Source of the DNA: Gymnopus androsaceus JB14
Lineage: Eukaryota > Basidiomycota > Agaricomycetes > Agaricales > Omphalotaceae
Assembly: GCA_009733575.1 (NCBI GenBank)
Contig: ML769441.1
Location: 117,352-181,351, forward strand
DNA length: 64,000 bases
Direction of reading: 5' to 3'
Positions 46,449-57,968 of the stretch are shown piece after piece (positions within the stretch are counted from its first letter, which is position 1; every line of letters starts with the position of its first letter). The position numbers and the translations under genes are program-made. A model generated the notes under the pieces. The model saw only the letters and a program-made list of their open reading frames with translations, searched no databases and had not been told where the DNA came from.

Positions 46449-48672
46449 CCGTACCACGGGCTTGAAAGCACCTGCTCCGTATCCTCCTCAGAAACGGCAC
46501 AGTCCATAGCATGGACTTATTACCCATGTGTCACTGTGCCGTGGACTGGTGGACTGTTATGGCTGCATCACGGATAGTTGTTCTCCTTCCAGCTAGTTCA
46601 AACCTTCAATACAACCCTCCTTTCAATGTTACAATGCCACACTCGACTGAACAATATTTTTGTCAGGTTTGGCTACTTTTCATGGTTCAATAATTAAATT
46701 TACATATCACATTCACTTTTCGCACCAAGATGTAGTCAGAAATCATATCTATTATTGTTGGATTAGCGCCCTTTATTCGCATTCCTTATTTTGGTACAGT
46801 TTTTTCATTGGATGTCAAGCCATCACCCTGTTTGGGTGTCCGCCCGTTGGGACGTGGGTTCAGACTCCTCTGGCTCTGTCTGGGATGACATGTCCATGGG
46901 TATGCGGGGCCAAGCCCAACCAAACCCCGTTGACTAGTATTCCACATTGATTGTATTATTCCATAGTATACTCTAGCACACTTATCTCCTCTTATTCTGG
47001 GATAATATAAGCAGGCGTAAAAGTCAGCATTGTGCCGATATGCGCTCATACTTCTTATTCCCAACTCTCACTGCCGTTCGCCTGGATAGCTCGATATACA
47101 GCAATTCTCTCATCACCCACCTTCCCATCCCTGGACTCGAATGTTTACCAGCATCAATCAGATGTCCCGGCTTTGGTTATCTGCGTGTCTAGATAGTGTG
47201 AGGGTTTTTTAAAGATTCATTCATGTCAAACAATGGTGTCAGAATTGTTAAGTCTACGGTCAAAAAGTTCATTCTGAAGTGGAAGAATAGTTTATGCAAG
47301 TTACAGTTCATTGAGCCAACTTGGGTACTTGTTGCAAGAATTGGTGTTTCTGGTGCAACATCCCATGCAAATTTGTGATTTCTGGTTCATTTCTGGAGTA
47401 GTATTTATCCATCAAAGATTAATGAAGTGAAATGAAGAATTTTATTGAGATATATGATGAAATTAGTGCCAGGTGAAATACCTATTGTGATAGAAGTCTG
47501 AGTAAGGACAACATCAGCAAAACCTGGGTGATGGTCATAGAAACTATAGCAAGCCATAGCAGCCATACTATGGTTGATATGGATAGTCTGAACATCACAT
47601 TGTGGAACAACCAGTGAAGAAATAAAAATTTGAGTAGACCATTCAATTTGTAATGATTTAAAACCCCCAGAATACAATCCTTACATTTTTCCTGAATTTT
47701 CTCGTTGCGTCGGGCGTCGCCCGAGCAGAAACTAGGATAGTCTGAATTTATTCCCTGTATGAGGGGAGTAAACATAACTGTACTTGAGCCCAGCATCTCC
47801 TGGCTTATATCGGTGCAGATTCGTGACTTAAGTAGTCGCGTCGGGTCAAAATTTTACGCTTTGACATCAGCTGTTCTGGCTGTTCCTCCATACTAATTCC
47901 GCCTTGTGATTGCGCCCCAACTCGCATTTCACCTTTGGAGATGGTACAGCAGGCTGATTACTTAGTTCATTGGTTCAGGTGTCCATGAACACGTCTTCAA
48001 TACAGTGCTGGGTGCTGTACGTGCGACCTCAGAGTTTATGACACCAGTCACCGTTAACCGTAAACTTGGATGATTTCTTCTTTTTTTGACTCGCTCCATA
48101 AATCATATGTATGTAGATATGTAAATCATGGATGTTTTTGCAGCACTAAACCGTAAACGCCAATTGAAGTAACCTCAAAAAGTTAAATTCTGTTATTCTG
48201 TGTTTGTATCGCCAAGGATACTTGGAACTGGATGCAGTTGACCTGGCATATGAGCTTTGAGCCACTACGGCGGGAGATCGATTGTCGTTGATACAAGGAC
48301 GGCAATACGAGTACAGCAAGACGGTAAGTGACGTTGCGTTGTTACATGATGGATCATTATGAGATCAGCGTCCCGAGGTAGAGAAAAGAGAAAAATACGT
48401 CGTGAATTCTTTGAGAAGGCCTGGTGATCAAACCTTTGAGAATCGTGCGAGGCAGTGGGGGCTATGGTCACGGCGTTGAGTGAGGAGGCTGCCAAGCCCT
48501 TTCATGTCGAACAGACATGTGTCCAGCACACGGGCTTTGTCAGCACGCCGTAAACAATCGCCTTTCATCCGACTCTGACGACCAGTCCCGCAACTCTTTT
48601 TCCTTGTTATTAACTGTCTAAACGACTCTTCACACTCGTTTGCCTTGCGGTCCCCTTTCCACAAAAACCACC
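46449..48672. other. 2.2-kb gene-poor spacer
   Basis: Short ORFs on both strands (up to 104 codons) lack motifs and conserved splice structure. AT-rich in 47200-47650. The last 150 bases contain pyrimidine-rich stretches leading to the ATG at 48673. I see no gene or element that I can support. Confidence 0.4.
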
Positions 48673-49601
48673 ATGTTCAAATCTCTTGCCGTAATTTCCC
48701 TGTTATCTACCGCAGTTTTTGCGCAGTCTTCGGTAATTTCGTCCCTTTGATTTTCGATAAAATCGATTTTTCCTCATTTAGTTTTTTAGAACTCGAGCTC
48801 CTTGATTCCTTCAGGCATTAGCAGCTCATGCGAGGCATTCCTCACGGATTTGGATAATAATGGACGATATCGACATGCGTTTCCCCTATGCTCCAAGCGA
48901 CTAATGCATATGCTCCTGGCAGCAGCTCATCTACGCCCTCTGCTTCGAGCATGGCTACAATTTGTGGCGCCAGCACTTGTCCTGCTGCGACTCTCCGCGC
49001 ACTTCTCTCAAACTTCTCCAGCCAATGCTCCGACGAGCTCACGACCAGTCCCAATTCTAATGTCGTGATGCTTTACGATATCCTCTATCTCAATAACCCG
49101 ATGTACACTGCTCTTTGTTCAAAGAGCGACAGCGGCAGCTACTGTGCTCTTGCCTCCACAACGACAACCAGCAGCTCTGCGGCTGCTGCTTCAGTTGTTG
49201 CCGCTGCTGAAGACGCACAGAAATACATTTCCGACAACGGAGCTTTGAACCGAACTGCATTCACAAACGACAGTGTCCCATTCATGTTCCTCTCGTCGTC
49301 AGGTCTTACTTCGGCTCAGTGTACTACCTGCACTCGTAACATCATGACTTCCTACATTAACTGGGAGTCCGACAGCCCCTATGCCCCAGGTCTTGCCAAC
49401 AGTCAGCTGCTCAGTGGGCAGACTGCTCTGTACAACGCTATGACTACTACTTGTGGTTCTGGCTTCCTGAGCGGTGCCGTACAGGCCGCTGGTGGTCTCG
49501 GTACCGGCTCAAAAGATAACGGCTCATTCAAATCCACGGGCTTCGACATTCGGACTATTGCTGTTGCTCTCGTCAGTATGCTCATGGCTTCCATGCTCTG
49601 A
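48673..49601 (+). CDS. Cysteine-containing secreted protein, likely GPI-anchored
   Basis: Exon 1 (from ATG 48673) encodes a signal peptide, MFKSLAVISLLSTAVFAQSS, followed by a 57-bp intron. The next exon reads SLIPSGISSSCEAFLTDLDNN, then needs one extra base near 48862 to join TISTCVSPMLQATNAYAPGS and the long frame ending at 49601. Cysteines are paired along the chain (CGASTC, CSDEL, CSKSDSGSYC, CTTC, TTCGSGF). A Ser/Ala/Thr run lies mid-protein. The C-terminus is hydrophobic (IRTIAVALVSMLMASML), a GPI signal. About 290 residues. It resembles uncharacterised fungal surface proteins; role unknown. Confidence 0.78.
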
Positions 49602-49962
49602 GCGACGACTAGCACAGCACAGCGATAATGGATATTGGCTCTAGTTTTGGTTCATCGATTTATCACAGTAGCATTATTATGTTCCTATAGTGGCGTTTTA
49701 TTCTTTCCTCTCTCTAGATACCCCCGGGAGCTCTGTTTAAGTAGCTTTGTTGTGTTTTGCGCCAAGTGGTACACGTAGCAGACAATGCAAGCTTTAGGAC
49801 ATGACAGATGGGACCGAAGCGTACCGATCTTATTTATTTTATGTGCCACCTTAGACTCTAATCTATCTATTGACGCTTTGCGCCAACGAACTGAATGAAA
49901 CCGTTACGGTGAGTTAGGGTACTCTAGATTACTTTTTCATTACAGCAAAACATCGTACTTGT
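49602..49962. other. 3' spacer between convergent genes
   Basis: Terminator regions of the secreted-protein gene (plus) and OXA1 (minus). AT-rich with no ORF. Confidence 0.5.
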
Positions 49963-51481
49963 TCACAGTCGCCGTCTGGGCGGTCCTTTACGACTTGCTT
50001 CTTCCTGTCGCCGCTGCACATCGCTGTACTGCTCTTTGGCTTTGTTCTTAAGCCATAGCCAAGTATCTTTGAATGACGGAAGACCTGTCCGTCCCGTCTT
50101 CTCTGGTATAGGAAGAATATTGAAATAACTTCGAACAGCGGGGACGCGGAGTAGCATGGATTGTAAACCAGTGGCTACAGCTGCGACTAGGAGCGATACA
50201 ACGAGACCCTGGCGAGAGTTTAGCTGGCAGTCAGAAAATGAGAGGGCATGGCACTCACAGAGGGTAAATAGTACATGTACACAGCGAAGATGGGGGCTCC
50301 AGGGAACCGCATGAGGTTCATAAAATGGGCCATTCCTGGTTGGCTTTTAATGTCCATATCACGAGCAGCTACCTAATTCTTCCATCAGTCGAGAAAACAA
50401 AACACATCGAGCGTAGAAAAACGCACCGTCATCTGCCAGAACAGCGTCACAGCGAATGCAGGAGCCATAATACCCGTAGGATCAGTCGCCGTCAAATCAG
50501 GCAAGAAATCTACCCCGCTGTACGCCAGCTGGGGAACAGGAAGCTCGCACATTTTCTTGAGACCGATGAATATGCCTGCGGCTACAGGGATTTGTACCAA
50601 TGGACCCAGTATTATCTGACCAGGCGATACCCCAGCCGAAGTATACAGCTTGAGCATCTCATTCCTGCTGCTCATTAAATCGACAGTATCACCCCTCTCC
50701 TTCGACGCCGTCATGCGCTTTGAGAGTTCCTGTAGTTGTGGCTGGATTAGGACCATTCGAGAAGAAGCCCGAGAAGACTTGACCACAACTGGGAAGAGTA
50801 CGAGACGCCAGAAAAGGGTGCCGGCAACGATGGTCCAGAACCAAGGCAATCCGGTGCTGACGTTTATCAGCTCATAGGACCATCGAGCAAGTCCAGCTGG
50901 CGTCCATGAGATGAGCCCGAGAGCTGCAAGGTCACCATATTGAAGCGCTGGGGGAACGAGGCTGGAGACGTTAACTGCAGCGTCAACAATGTCTGGAGAT
51001 AAAAGCTCTACAGGTGGAGATAGATCTAAACCTTCAGGCAGGGATTGAGCAAGTGCAGAAGCAGGCTCCTTCGGTATTGAATCAGAGAGTGCAGCTGCAG
51101 ACTCTTTGGGTAATGAAGCAGGAGCCAGAGCCTCGGTGAGGCCGGGGGTTTCGGGAGCAGGGGGGGGGAAGGAGAAGTAGATTTTGAGAATGGCCAAATC
51201 GAGAATGCTCTCGCAGTTATTGGGAATGGAGCACCATATGAATTACGACTGCAATGGGAGTACTGACCATGAATTATATCACGTTTTGCAAGGGCATTAT
51301 TTAGAAACGTTTGAGGCTTACCACTAGATGGGAAGAGAAGTTTCTCGTTCTCTGAGGTAAGTGAGCTGGTATGCTGCTGAATCTAGAGCGAATTAATGTT
51401 GGAGTGGAATTTTTTAAATAGAATAATCACATACCTTCGCGCTGAGAACTTTAGGCAGTTCAGCTTCACACCCGTAGCCAT
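49963..51481 (-). CDS. OXA1: Mitochondrial inner-membrane insertase Oxa1
   Basis: Oxa1/YidC/Alb3 family; inserts mitochondrially made and some imported proteins into the inner membrane. Exons 51481-51435, 51365-50427, 50372-50259 and 50208-49963. The presequence is Arg/Ser-rich and contains ITARAFSIWPF. The core reads FWTIVAGTLFWRLVLFPVVV, a coiled stretch (LQELSKRMTAS), GPLVQIPVAAGIFIGLKKMC, GIMAPAFAVTLFWQM, MNLMRFPGAPIFAVYMYYLPS and GLVVSLLVAAVATGLQSMLL, matching the five-helix fold, then a basic tail for ribosome contact. The run of nine G at 51160-51168 breaks frame: presequence and body join only with one more (or two fewer) bases. Oxa1 is essential for respiration, so this is probably a sequence error. 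Confidence 0.9.
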
Positions 51482-51615
51482 TTGAGCCCGAGACCAGATC
51501 TTCAATACAAGATGGAAGATGCAAAACAAAAAACGCGTATCGCGTCAGCCGAGTAGCTGGGAGAATCAAATTTTTTTCTCCCGGTTCCGGTCCGACATCT
51601 TGTCAATAGACCACG
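51482..51615. promoter_or_regulatory. 134-bp bidirectional promoter (OXA1 / DUF202 gene)
   Basis: Only 134 bases separate the OXA1 start codon (minus) from the DUF202 start codon (plus), so the two genes must share promoter elements and 5'-UTR space. The stretch contains ACGCGTATCGCGTC and an AATTTTTTTCTCCCG tract. No known factor site is assigned. Confidence 0.6.
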
Positions 51616-52171
51616 ATGAGCCATAGGTATCGGTGAGGACTCTCTACCATACTAGACTTGAATACTCGTTTTTTCAACATATTTCAACAGAGGCCATAGA
51701 GCATCATCTTTCTGTGCCTCGGACCTCAATGAGCTGATCGAGCTCCGTGCACGCCAACGCACATTCTACGGAGCCTACTTTCGCACTGCGTTGGGCAACT
51801 TGGGCTACTCTTTGACCATCCTCCGTCTCTTTGACTCTAGATTCTATCGAAGTACGTTATCCCATTCATCAATCTGTTCGGTCCTGCTGAACCTCTTATC
51901 ACCTGCAGTTGGTCTTTTGTTTACAATCCTGGGTGCCCTTCTCTTCGTGCTCTCCTTTATTCGTGATCGTCATTCACGGCATGATTTTGCTGATCCACGG
52001 GGCACTGGCACATCATCGTACGACCCTGCAGACGTGATAAAGACGGTAGGTCAGCCAGATTCACGAATTTTCGGAAGACCCTTTGTCACCGCAGGATGGA
52101 TTGTTATTTCCGTGGCTTGTGTTGTATTAGCTGTGGAAATCGGTCTTCTTGTTCTCATACTACAGATATGA
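51616..52171 (+). CDS. DUF202 (YidH-like) small membrane protein
   Basis: Exons 51616-51626, 51691-51851 and 51909-52171; about 144 residues. The tiny first exon (MSHR) is followed by LNELIELRARQRTFYGAYFR, TALGNLGYSLTILRLFD, FYR, then three hydrophobic helices (GLLFTILGALLFVLSF; FVTAGWIVISVACVVLA; VEIGLLVLILQI). R-x-R-x3-GA-x-RT-AL plus FADP is diagnostic of DUF202. Members sit in membranes; some fungal ones are linked to vacuolar transporter chaperone complexes through this domain, but a stand-alone protein's role is unknown. The second intron is in frame, so retention would also be translatable. Confidence 0.85.
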
Positions 52172-54372
52172 TGACACCGCTTCTCTCAAGATCAGACCAC
52201 TGTATCTCCTATACGCATCTTTGTTGTCAAGCTCGTGTCTATGTATAGCATTATTCTCCTTTCAGACCTTCCCGCTTATTTGCTTCGATTTCATAGTCTC
52301 TCGACTCTTGAGGAAAGATCTCTGTATTCAAAGGTACAAAGTCCGTCATCACCGTCATCAAGCTTTATCTGGGTCGAACTTGTTTATTCAACCGTCTGGT
52401 GGAGTTCATGGAGCGAAAAGCGGTCTGGTGGGACGAGCGACCTACAGTAGTTGGAGGAATGTGGAGAGTTGAAAGAAGGATTGAAGGCCTACGCATTGAA
52501 GTAAACAGCATTCCTAAAGAAGATTTGCATTGCATTGACATTTGAAAAAAACCGCTTGATACCAAGGAGCAGGTCGGTCTTAAGGTCGGTGTCATGACAC
52601 ATTTAAAAAAAACTGCTTGATACCAAGGAGCAGTGAGGTCGGTCTTAAGGTCGGTGTCATGATACATTTGGTTAGCCTACCTTCTCAAACCGACTCCCAA
52701 CATTCCTGATCTCCATTTTCCTTCTGGCTTGCCTATCTGAATTTGTCAGCGCGACAAATGGCTTCGATACCCAGAGGCTCCGAAACCGAGAGAAACCTCT
52801 CACCGGAGGCATTGGCGATGCTTCCGTATCATCGTAAAACTCACTTGAAGCTCACCTGCAGAAATTCCTTTCCTTTGTTGCGACATTAAGATCCTTCCGC
52901 AAAGTTCCTTTGTCCCAATTAGATATATTTGAATTGACAACAAGAAGTTTAGTAGGTGAGGCTCAGGTGAGGTTCAGAGTGATATGAATGCAAGGTGCTA
53001 TGGTCAATGCCTCCGGTGTCTCTGCCTCGCGTCCGCTCGTGACAATAATGATCCTTCTTCATAGGCGATTTCGCTCTTCCGACTTCCTGCTTATCAATGA
53101 CACTCCGTTCTTCTTTTGACTGCCTGTGAAACAGCCAGAGCTTGACGAGCAAACGTTCAATGTTTCAATCATACTAATTATTAGCGAGGCTTTTTAATCA
53201 TGGACGGTTCGCATCATCTTTTACCCTTCTATGAGGGTTACGGGTCTATGTGGGTTACGGGTCCAGGCTCATAATCCTTCCTTATCGTATATTCAAGCAT
53301 TGTTCTCGTGAAAAGAAAAAAAATTTACCGCAGTGGTCATAGGATCTCGAAACCGAAGTACTGTAACTATCTCGAGGCTTGAGACCTGGGTCCTAGTACA
53401 CGACATTAAATGGGAGTTCTACCAATAAAGTTGTTATTCGAGTTCTTGCTCGCGACCTTCGGGGAGGATCAGACAGACGGTCTGTTTCGCGATCCAATCG
53501 TGCGACGCCAAAATATCTTCTTGTTCGAGGGTTCGTCCAGAACCGACGACTGAAATACTGGGGTCTGACGTTCTGGCATGTACATAATAACGCAACCAAC
53601 ACCATTGGCCAAACTTTACTTTAGCTTCAATTTGGGTGTCAAAATCTTTCCAAAAATGTTTTTAGCTTTGCAGCGAGCACTATAAAAATGTTTTCAGCGC
53701 TGCAGGGTTTCCGTTTCGGAAGGTAAGTACTAGACAAGTCGCCGGACATAACTTATGCTGGGGTATCCACATTCGCAGATAGTGATAGTAAGGTTTGGAT
53801 GCACCCGCGATTACTTACGCTTTGACACTTCTAATGATAGACGAGCCAATTTTACCCTTCCATTGGCTGAGAAATTTCCGCCTGTGGCTAGTCAGAATAA
53901 CCCCTTAGCGTCGTCGTATCGGAGCAGAAAACCCCCGATATCAATTCGAAGTTGGTTAGAAATCCTAACTCTGATAAAAGGAGATGAAATGAAATGTATG
54001 CGCAAGCCAGACTTGGCGAAAAATGGCAAAGACCGACATGTACCATTTAAAATATCGAAGCGCACATGTACCTGTTGCGCAGGTGTACCCGACGCCAAGT
54101 GCAGAACGGGGATCTTAGACCATTTCGCCAGAGGCTTAAAAATGTGTATATGTACCACCATTGAAAAAATGTCCAAGCATAATACTAAGATAGATATACT
54201 GTCGAATGTCGAATGTCAATAATGTATGTAAATTTACAGAAATCAGTGTCCAAGAGCGTAACAGAATAGTGAATGTCCTATTTGGCAGGTAATGCATACC
54301 ATGAACCAGGTCGTGTAATAAACCTTCCTTCTAGAAAATAGATAAACACCGTGACGGCCCTAGTCATATAAG
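52172..54372. other. 2.2-kb spacer with a 66-bp tandem duplication
   Basis: At about 52537-52672 a 66-68-bp unit occurs twice (CGCTTGATACCAAGGAGCAG...GGTCGGTGTCATGACACATT). The unit is CpG-containing and the copies differ at few bases. A 155-codon ORF at 53755-54222 (plus) has an antisense partner of 94 codons, and neither shows a family motif. Two imperfect copies of a TTTTCAGCGCTGCAGGG-like word lie near 53650-53710. No gene is supported. Confidence 0.5.
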
Positions 54373-56282
54373 TCAAACCTCTGGCCTCATCAGTGGACCA
54401 GGCCTGGCTAGACTGAATAATCCATGAATACCGCCGGGCAATATGCTCGACCTCCATGTTCCAACAAATGAAGTGCCGTATCGCACATTTCCCTCGAAAA
54501 TCCACGTACCCAGGTTGGCGTCGGAAACTTTCTTCTGTACATATAGTTGAGACTTTTAGAAGTGAACGGAGACGAATAACCTACCGGTTCTCGCTTCATG
54601 ACGATAGAGCCGTCTCGCTTCATTCTTCCCGCGAAATTGAAGCCTCCCCAGGCCCGGTCGTGCTCCTCCGTGGTCTATGTCCAGAACATCATCATTAATT
54701 CGTCATCTATGATTTGACTTGAGTACTGACCCGGCCAATGACAAGACAATCCAATGCTTGAGAATAATCTCGAGTCGACATTTGACACTTGTTGGCAATG
54801 GCAGTGATACATATTTTTCGTAAGATGTTTTATGTCCCGACACCGTGAGGCAGTCCTGAGTTTAACTCGAACTCAATTGCGATTCAAAAAAAACAATTCA
54901 CCAAAAACTCACCATTTGCGTCGAGAAGTCTCTGGGCGCGGCAGTCCATTTGATAACCTCATCTCCAATACATTCTGGGACAGGGTGGTCTTGGGCACCA
55001 AAAGAAAAGTACAACTCGAGTGAACATTGTAGAGAGGTCTTGCAGATGAAATCCGGAGCGTCGGGAAGGGGTGCTTCTTTGCTTGAATGGGAGCAAGAGA
55101 CCTTAATTACATATCAGCACCCACGCGAATTTAGGACCTTCGAGATTACTAACCATATAAACTCCTTGCCAGAGACCTGTGATAAATTCAGGAAGACGGT
55201 GGTATGCATTGGAATCCAGAAGTTTGGGATTGAAGAATTGGGGATCGTGTCTAAACCTGCGCTGTCCGGGATTGGATGTTATCCGAGAAGCTGGCCAGTC
55301 GTCACCGAACAAGGGTGTCTGATAGCTTGCCATGATGTAGTAGTCTTCCATCGTGGGTCCGTCTTGCCTACTAGTGGCATTCGTTGCACGGGCCAATGGT
55401 AACCGTGGAGGCGCTTTCGTCGTGCCAGCTTCCCGTAGAGCAAAATCCAAGATGACCGCTGCGGAGATGGCGCTTGGGTAGACAAAATCATCAGAGCGCT
55501 CGCAGTCGTCCATTGAGGGCATGACATGTGTATTGCCCTGAGTAGATTTGATATCATCCTGAAAGCCATGAACATAAGAGTATGTAAAGATACGCATTGA
55601 ACTAACACACCCGTGAGGTCATAGCTATCAAAGGTCGTAACAAGAGGAGAAACCTCTCTCGGGTTTCTTCAGAGACGTTAGCGATAGCATCTGCGTCATT
55701 GACTATCAGATTTCAATAGATATATATGTATGAATTTAAGTCTCACTGACCTTTGGACCAAGTAAGGACAAGTAGCCAGAGAGCTAAATCAATGTTGTAG
55801 CTTGGTGCTGAGGTGGAACGAAGTTGATACTCGTTCAAACACTGTTCCGCATAGCAAAAGATAAAGTCCGGGAATTCCACCGACCGCAGATGAGCTTCAT
55901 TGGCACCGTTGCTTTCAATGACGACACGCATAGCCACGCATAAATCCTCGCGCATCATCTTGTCTGCGAAATCTCGACGTCGAACGCGTCTCAGCAAGCG
56001 ATACCGGGAAACCAGCTCAGCAGTTAACCGTGAGTCCGTGAACTGATATACATCGGTATTCCAAGGCTCGCTTGTGTCCAGGTCGAACGTGCTTCGAAAA
56101 ACGCGAGCATAGAGGTGAGGAGCGGAGGTTGTGCATAGGGAGTAATAGAGAGTTGAACTGCTTAATAGAAGATTTAGCAGCTCCTGGAGAGGCTTGAAGA
56201 CTGTTTCCGAAGGCGATAAGGCGACGAGAAAGGCGATGTGTTCCAATATATCGCGAGGGACAAGTTCAAGGCGAGCGAACAT
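54373..56282 (-). CDS. F-box-like protein of an Agaricomycete family
   Basis: The N-terminus LELVPRDILEHIAFLVAL resembles an F-box helix, followed by LLLSSSTLYYSLCTTSAPHL, YARVFRSTFD and RYRLLRRVRRRDF, a layout common to long mushroom F-box-like proteins. Exon 1 is 56282-55751; further exons include about 55700-55605 (NVSEETRERFLLLLRPLI), 55590-55155 (FVYPSAISAAVILDFAL, FFNPKLLDSNAYHRLPEFI), 55090-54915 (LYFSFGAQDHPVP), 54675-54590 (WGGFNFAGRMKRDGSIVMKR) and a last exon ending GTWIFEGNVRYGTSF and MRPEV at 54373. About 520 residues. Frames join at all borders checked. Not closely related to the 3.7-21 kb F-box family. Substrate unknown. Confidence 0.75.
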
Positions 56283-56916
56283 CGTGAATGTTGCACTGTT
56301 TGCCAGCGCGAGGTAGGTTTAAAAGCAATCCAAATTCGGGACACGGGGTCTCTGAGAGATCTGTCTATCGTTGCATTGAAAGGCTATAGAATTGCAGATG
56401 CACTATAGAATTGTAGATGCAGGAGCGGGAGTCATAGAATGAACAGTTGAGGTCCCCGTCACTGGATCCTTCAGCTTCATCTCCGAATGAGAGTTGAGAT
56501 AAACGAACAAACACGTGAACATGAATGGATTTTGCTACGGAGGTGCGTTATTAGACGCCACAGAGACACCGTGTCTCACGGAAACTGGTTGAAATTTGAA
56601 CTGTACTGCTACTTGATGTGCTAAGAAAATAATCAACAATTTGAGACCGTACCGAACTCCTGTACACTGTACCATCATTGCCAAATTGGACCAGGAACGT
56701 GGTTTACGGCTGGAAGACTGTGACTTCCTTCCTTTCATTTCCGAGCTCCCAGATTGTATATTCGAAGTAGCTGAGCGTGATGAAGCGAAGAAAACGTAGA
56801 TAAGATCAACAACCATTTGATATATTTCATCGGTACCATTGAACAGGCAAATGCATTTCTTCGTCAAGACAACACGACTACAAGGATATACGGATATTAA
56901 AACCCTTTGCCACAGA
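56283..56916. other. Spacer between eEF1B and the F-box-like gene
   Basis: Holds the eEF1B 3'-UTR and the promoter of the F-box-like gene (same strand). The open frame running through 56535-56916 is eEF1B intron and UTR read-through, not an extra coding region. Confidence 0.6.
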
Positions 56917-57968
56917 TCTAGAGCTCTTTGCAGTGTCAGCCCGGGATTATAGAAAACGTTGTAATAAGACGAACTTTGCATTGCAGCGATATCAGTGCTC
57001 TGAACGTAATCTTCGAATTCTGCAATCTCCTCCTGGAGCTCGTCCGTGGAAATCTTCTCATCCTCTGGATCGAGTATCAATTGGGTGAACATTAAACTGT
57101 GCGGATGAAAACTCACCGATAACGAGTGTAATCTGCAAGTCCAGCGCTTGAGTCTATAGAAACATGACCATAAATATAGAACGAACCTGGAGTTTTTTGA
57201 TACCTGTTCAAGGGTTGTAAGCCATCGAAGGAAGCATTTCAGCATGGAGCATAGAAGACGCACCATAACCAATCGCGACCAGTTTACTGGAACCCCATAC
57301 AAGTCCATCTTTCTCAATGCTACGCACGGACTTCTCCAAAGCTTCCATGTCAGTCTCGTCATCCCAAGGTTTGACTTCAAGAGTAACAACAGACTTGAAT
57401 AAAGATTAAGTGCACGCTAACATTGACGTTGATCAATTGAGTTTTACCTTCGCGACGGTTTTGGGCTTGTTGGCTTTCTTAGCGTTATAGGCTGCGACTC
57501 GTTCTGCCTTGACTCTTTCCGCTTCAGCATCTTCCTCCTCATCTTCTCCGAAGAGATCGATTTCATCATCATCATCATCGGCGGCTGTGGGAGCAGCAGC
57601 AGCAGAACCGAGGAAAGCTTCCCCTGCCTTGCTGGATCCAGACAGGGAGGCATGCTCGGAAGCATAAGATTCAATGTGCTTGTACCATCTGGTTACGTTG
57701 ATGAAGGAAGAGCTGGGTGCAGAGGAAAGCGCCTTGAAAACGTGAACATCCGCCTGAGAAGGAGTATAACTAAGACAAGAAAGGTAAAATGAGCCGGCTA
57801 TATGGATAATGAGAGGCCAAAAGATTCAGATAGCTATGAGACTCGGTATTTTTTTAGCGGTGTCTATTTGCTTCTGATCATAGCGCTAGATCGAAAGATG
57901 GCTACTTACCCTTCAACGTAGGACCTGGTTGCAAGGTGCTGGTCAAGTTTTGCGAGATCAACAGACAT
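56917..57968 (-). CDS. Translation elongation factor 1-beta (eEF1B alpha), GDP exchange factor
   Basis: Recharges eEF1A with GTP during translation. Seven exons: 57968-57910, 57769-57448, 57393-57264, 57203-57187, 57132-57117, 57064-56975 and 56924-56917. The N-terminal GST-like region starts [20 protein letters not shown] and has [17 protein letters not shown]. An acidic linker, [20 protein letters not shown], is followed by the catalytic C-terminal domain: [38 protein letters not shown] and [20 protein letters not shown]. The last exon is only 8 bases and, with one base from exon 6, encodes K-L-stop, giving the family's invariant MQKL end. Exons 4 and 5 are 17 and 16 bases. Frame is intact; about 213 residues, the usual size. 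Confidence 0.93.

Noticed and set aside
50325..50678. 117-codon plus-strand frame
   Set aside because: Antisense to OXA1 exons with conserved helices on the other strand.
53755..54222. 155-codon open frame
   Set aside because: Unlike neighbours it has no intron, no motif and a long antisense frame; chance is likely.
56535..57389. 284-codon minus-strand frame covering the eEF1B 3' half
   Set aside because: It reads through eEF1B introns and the 3'-UTR. Splicing gives the conserved [16 protein letters not shown] and MQKL-stop.
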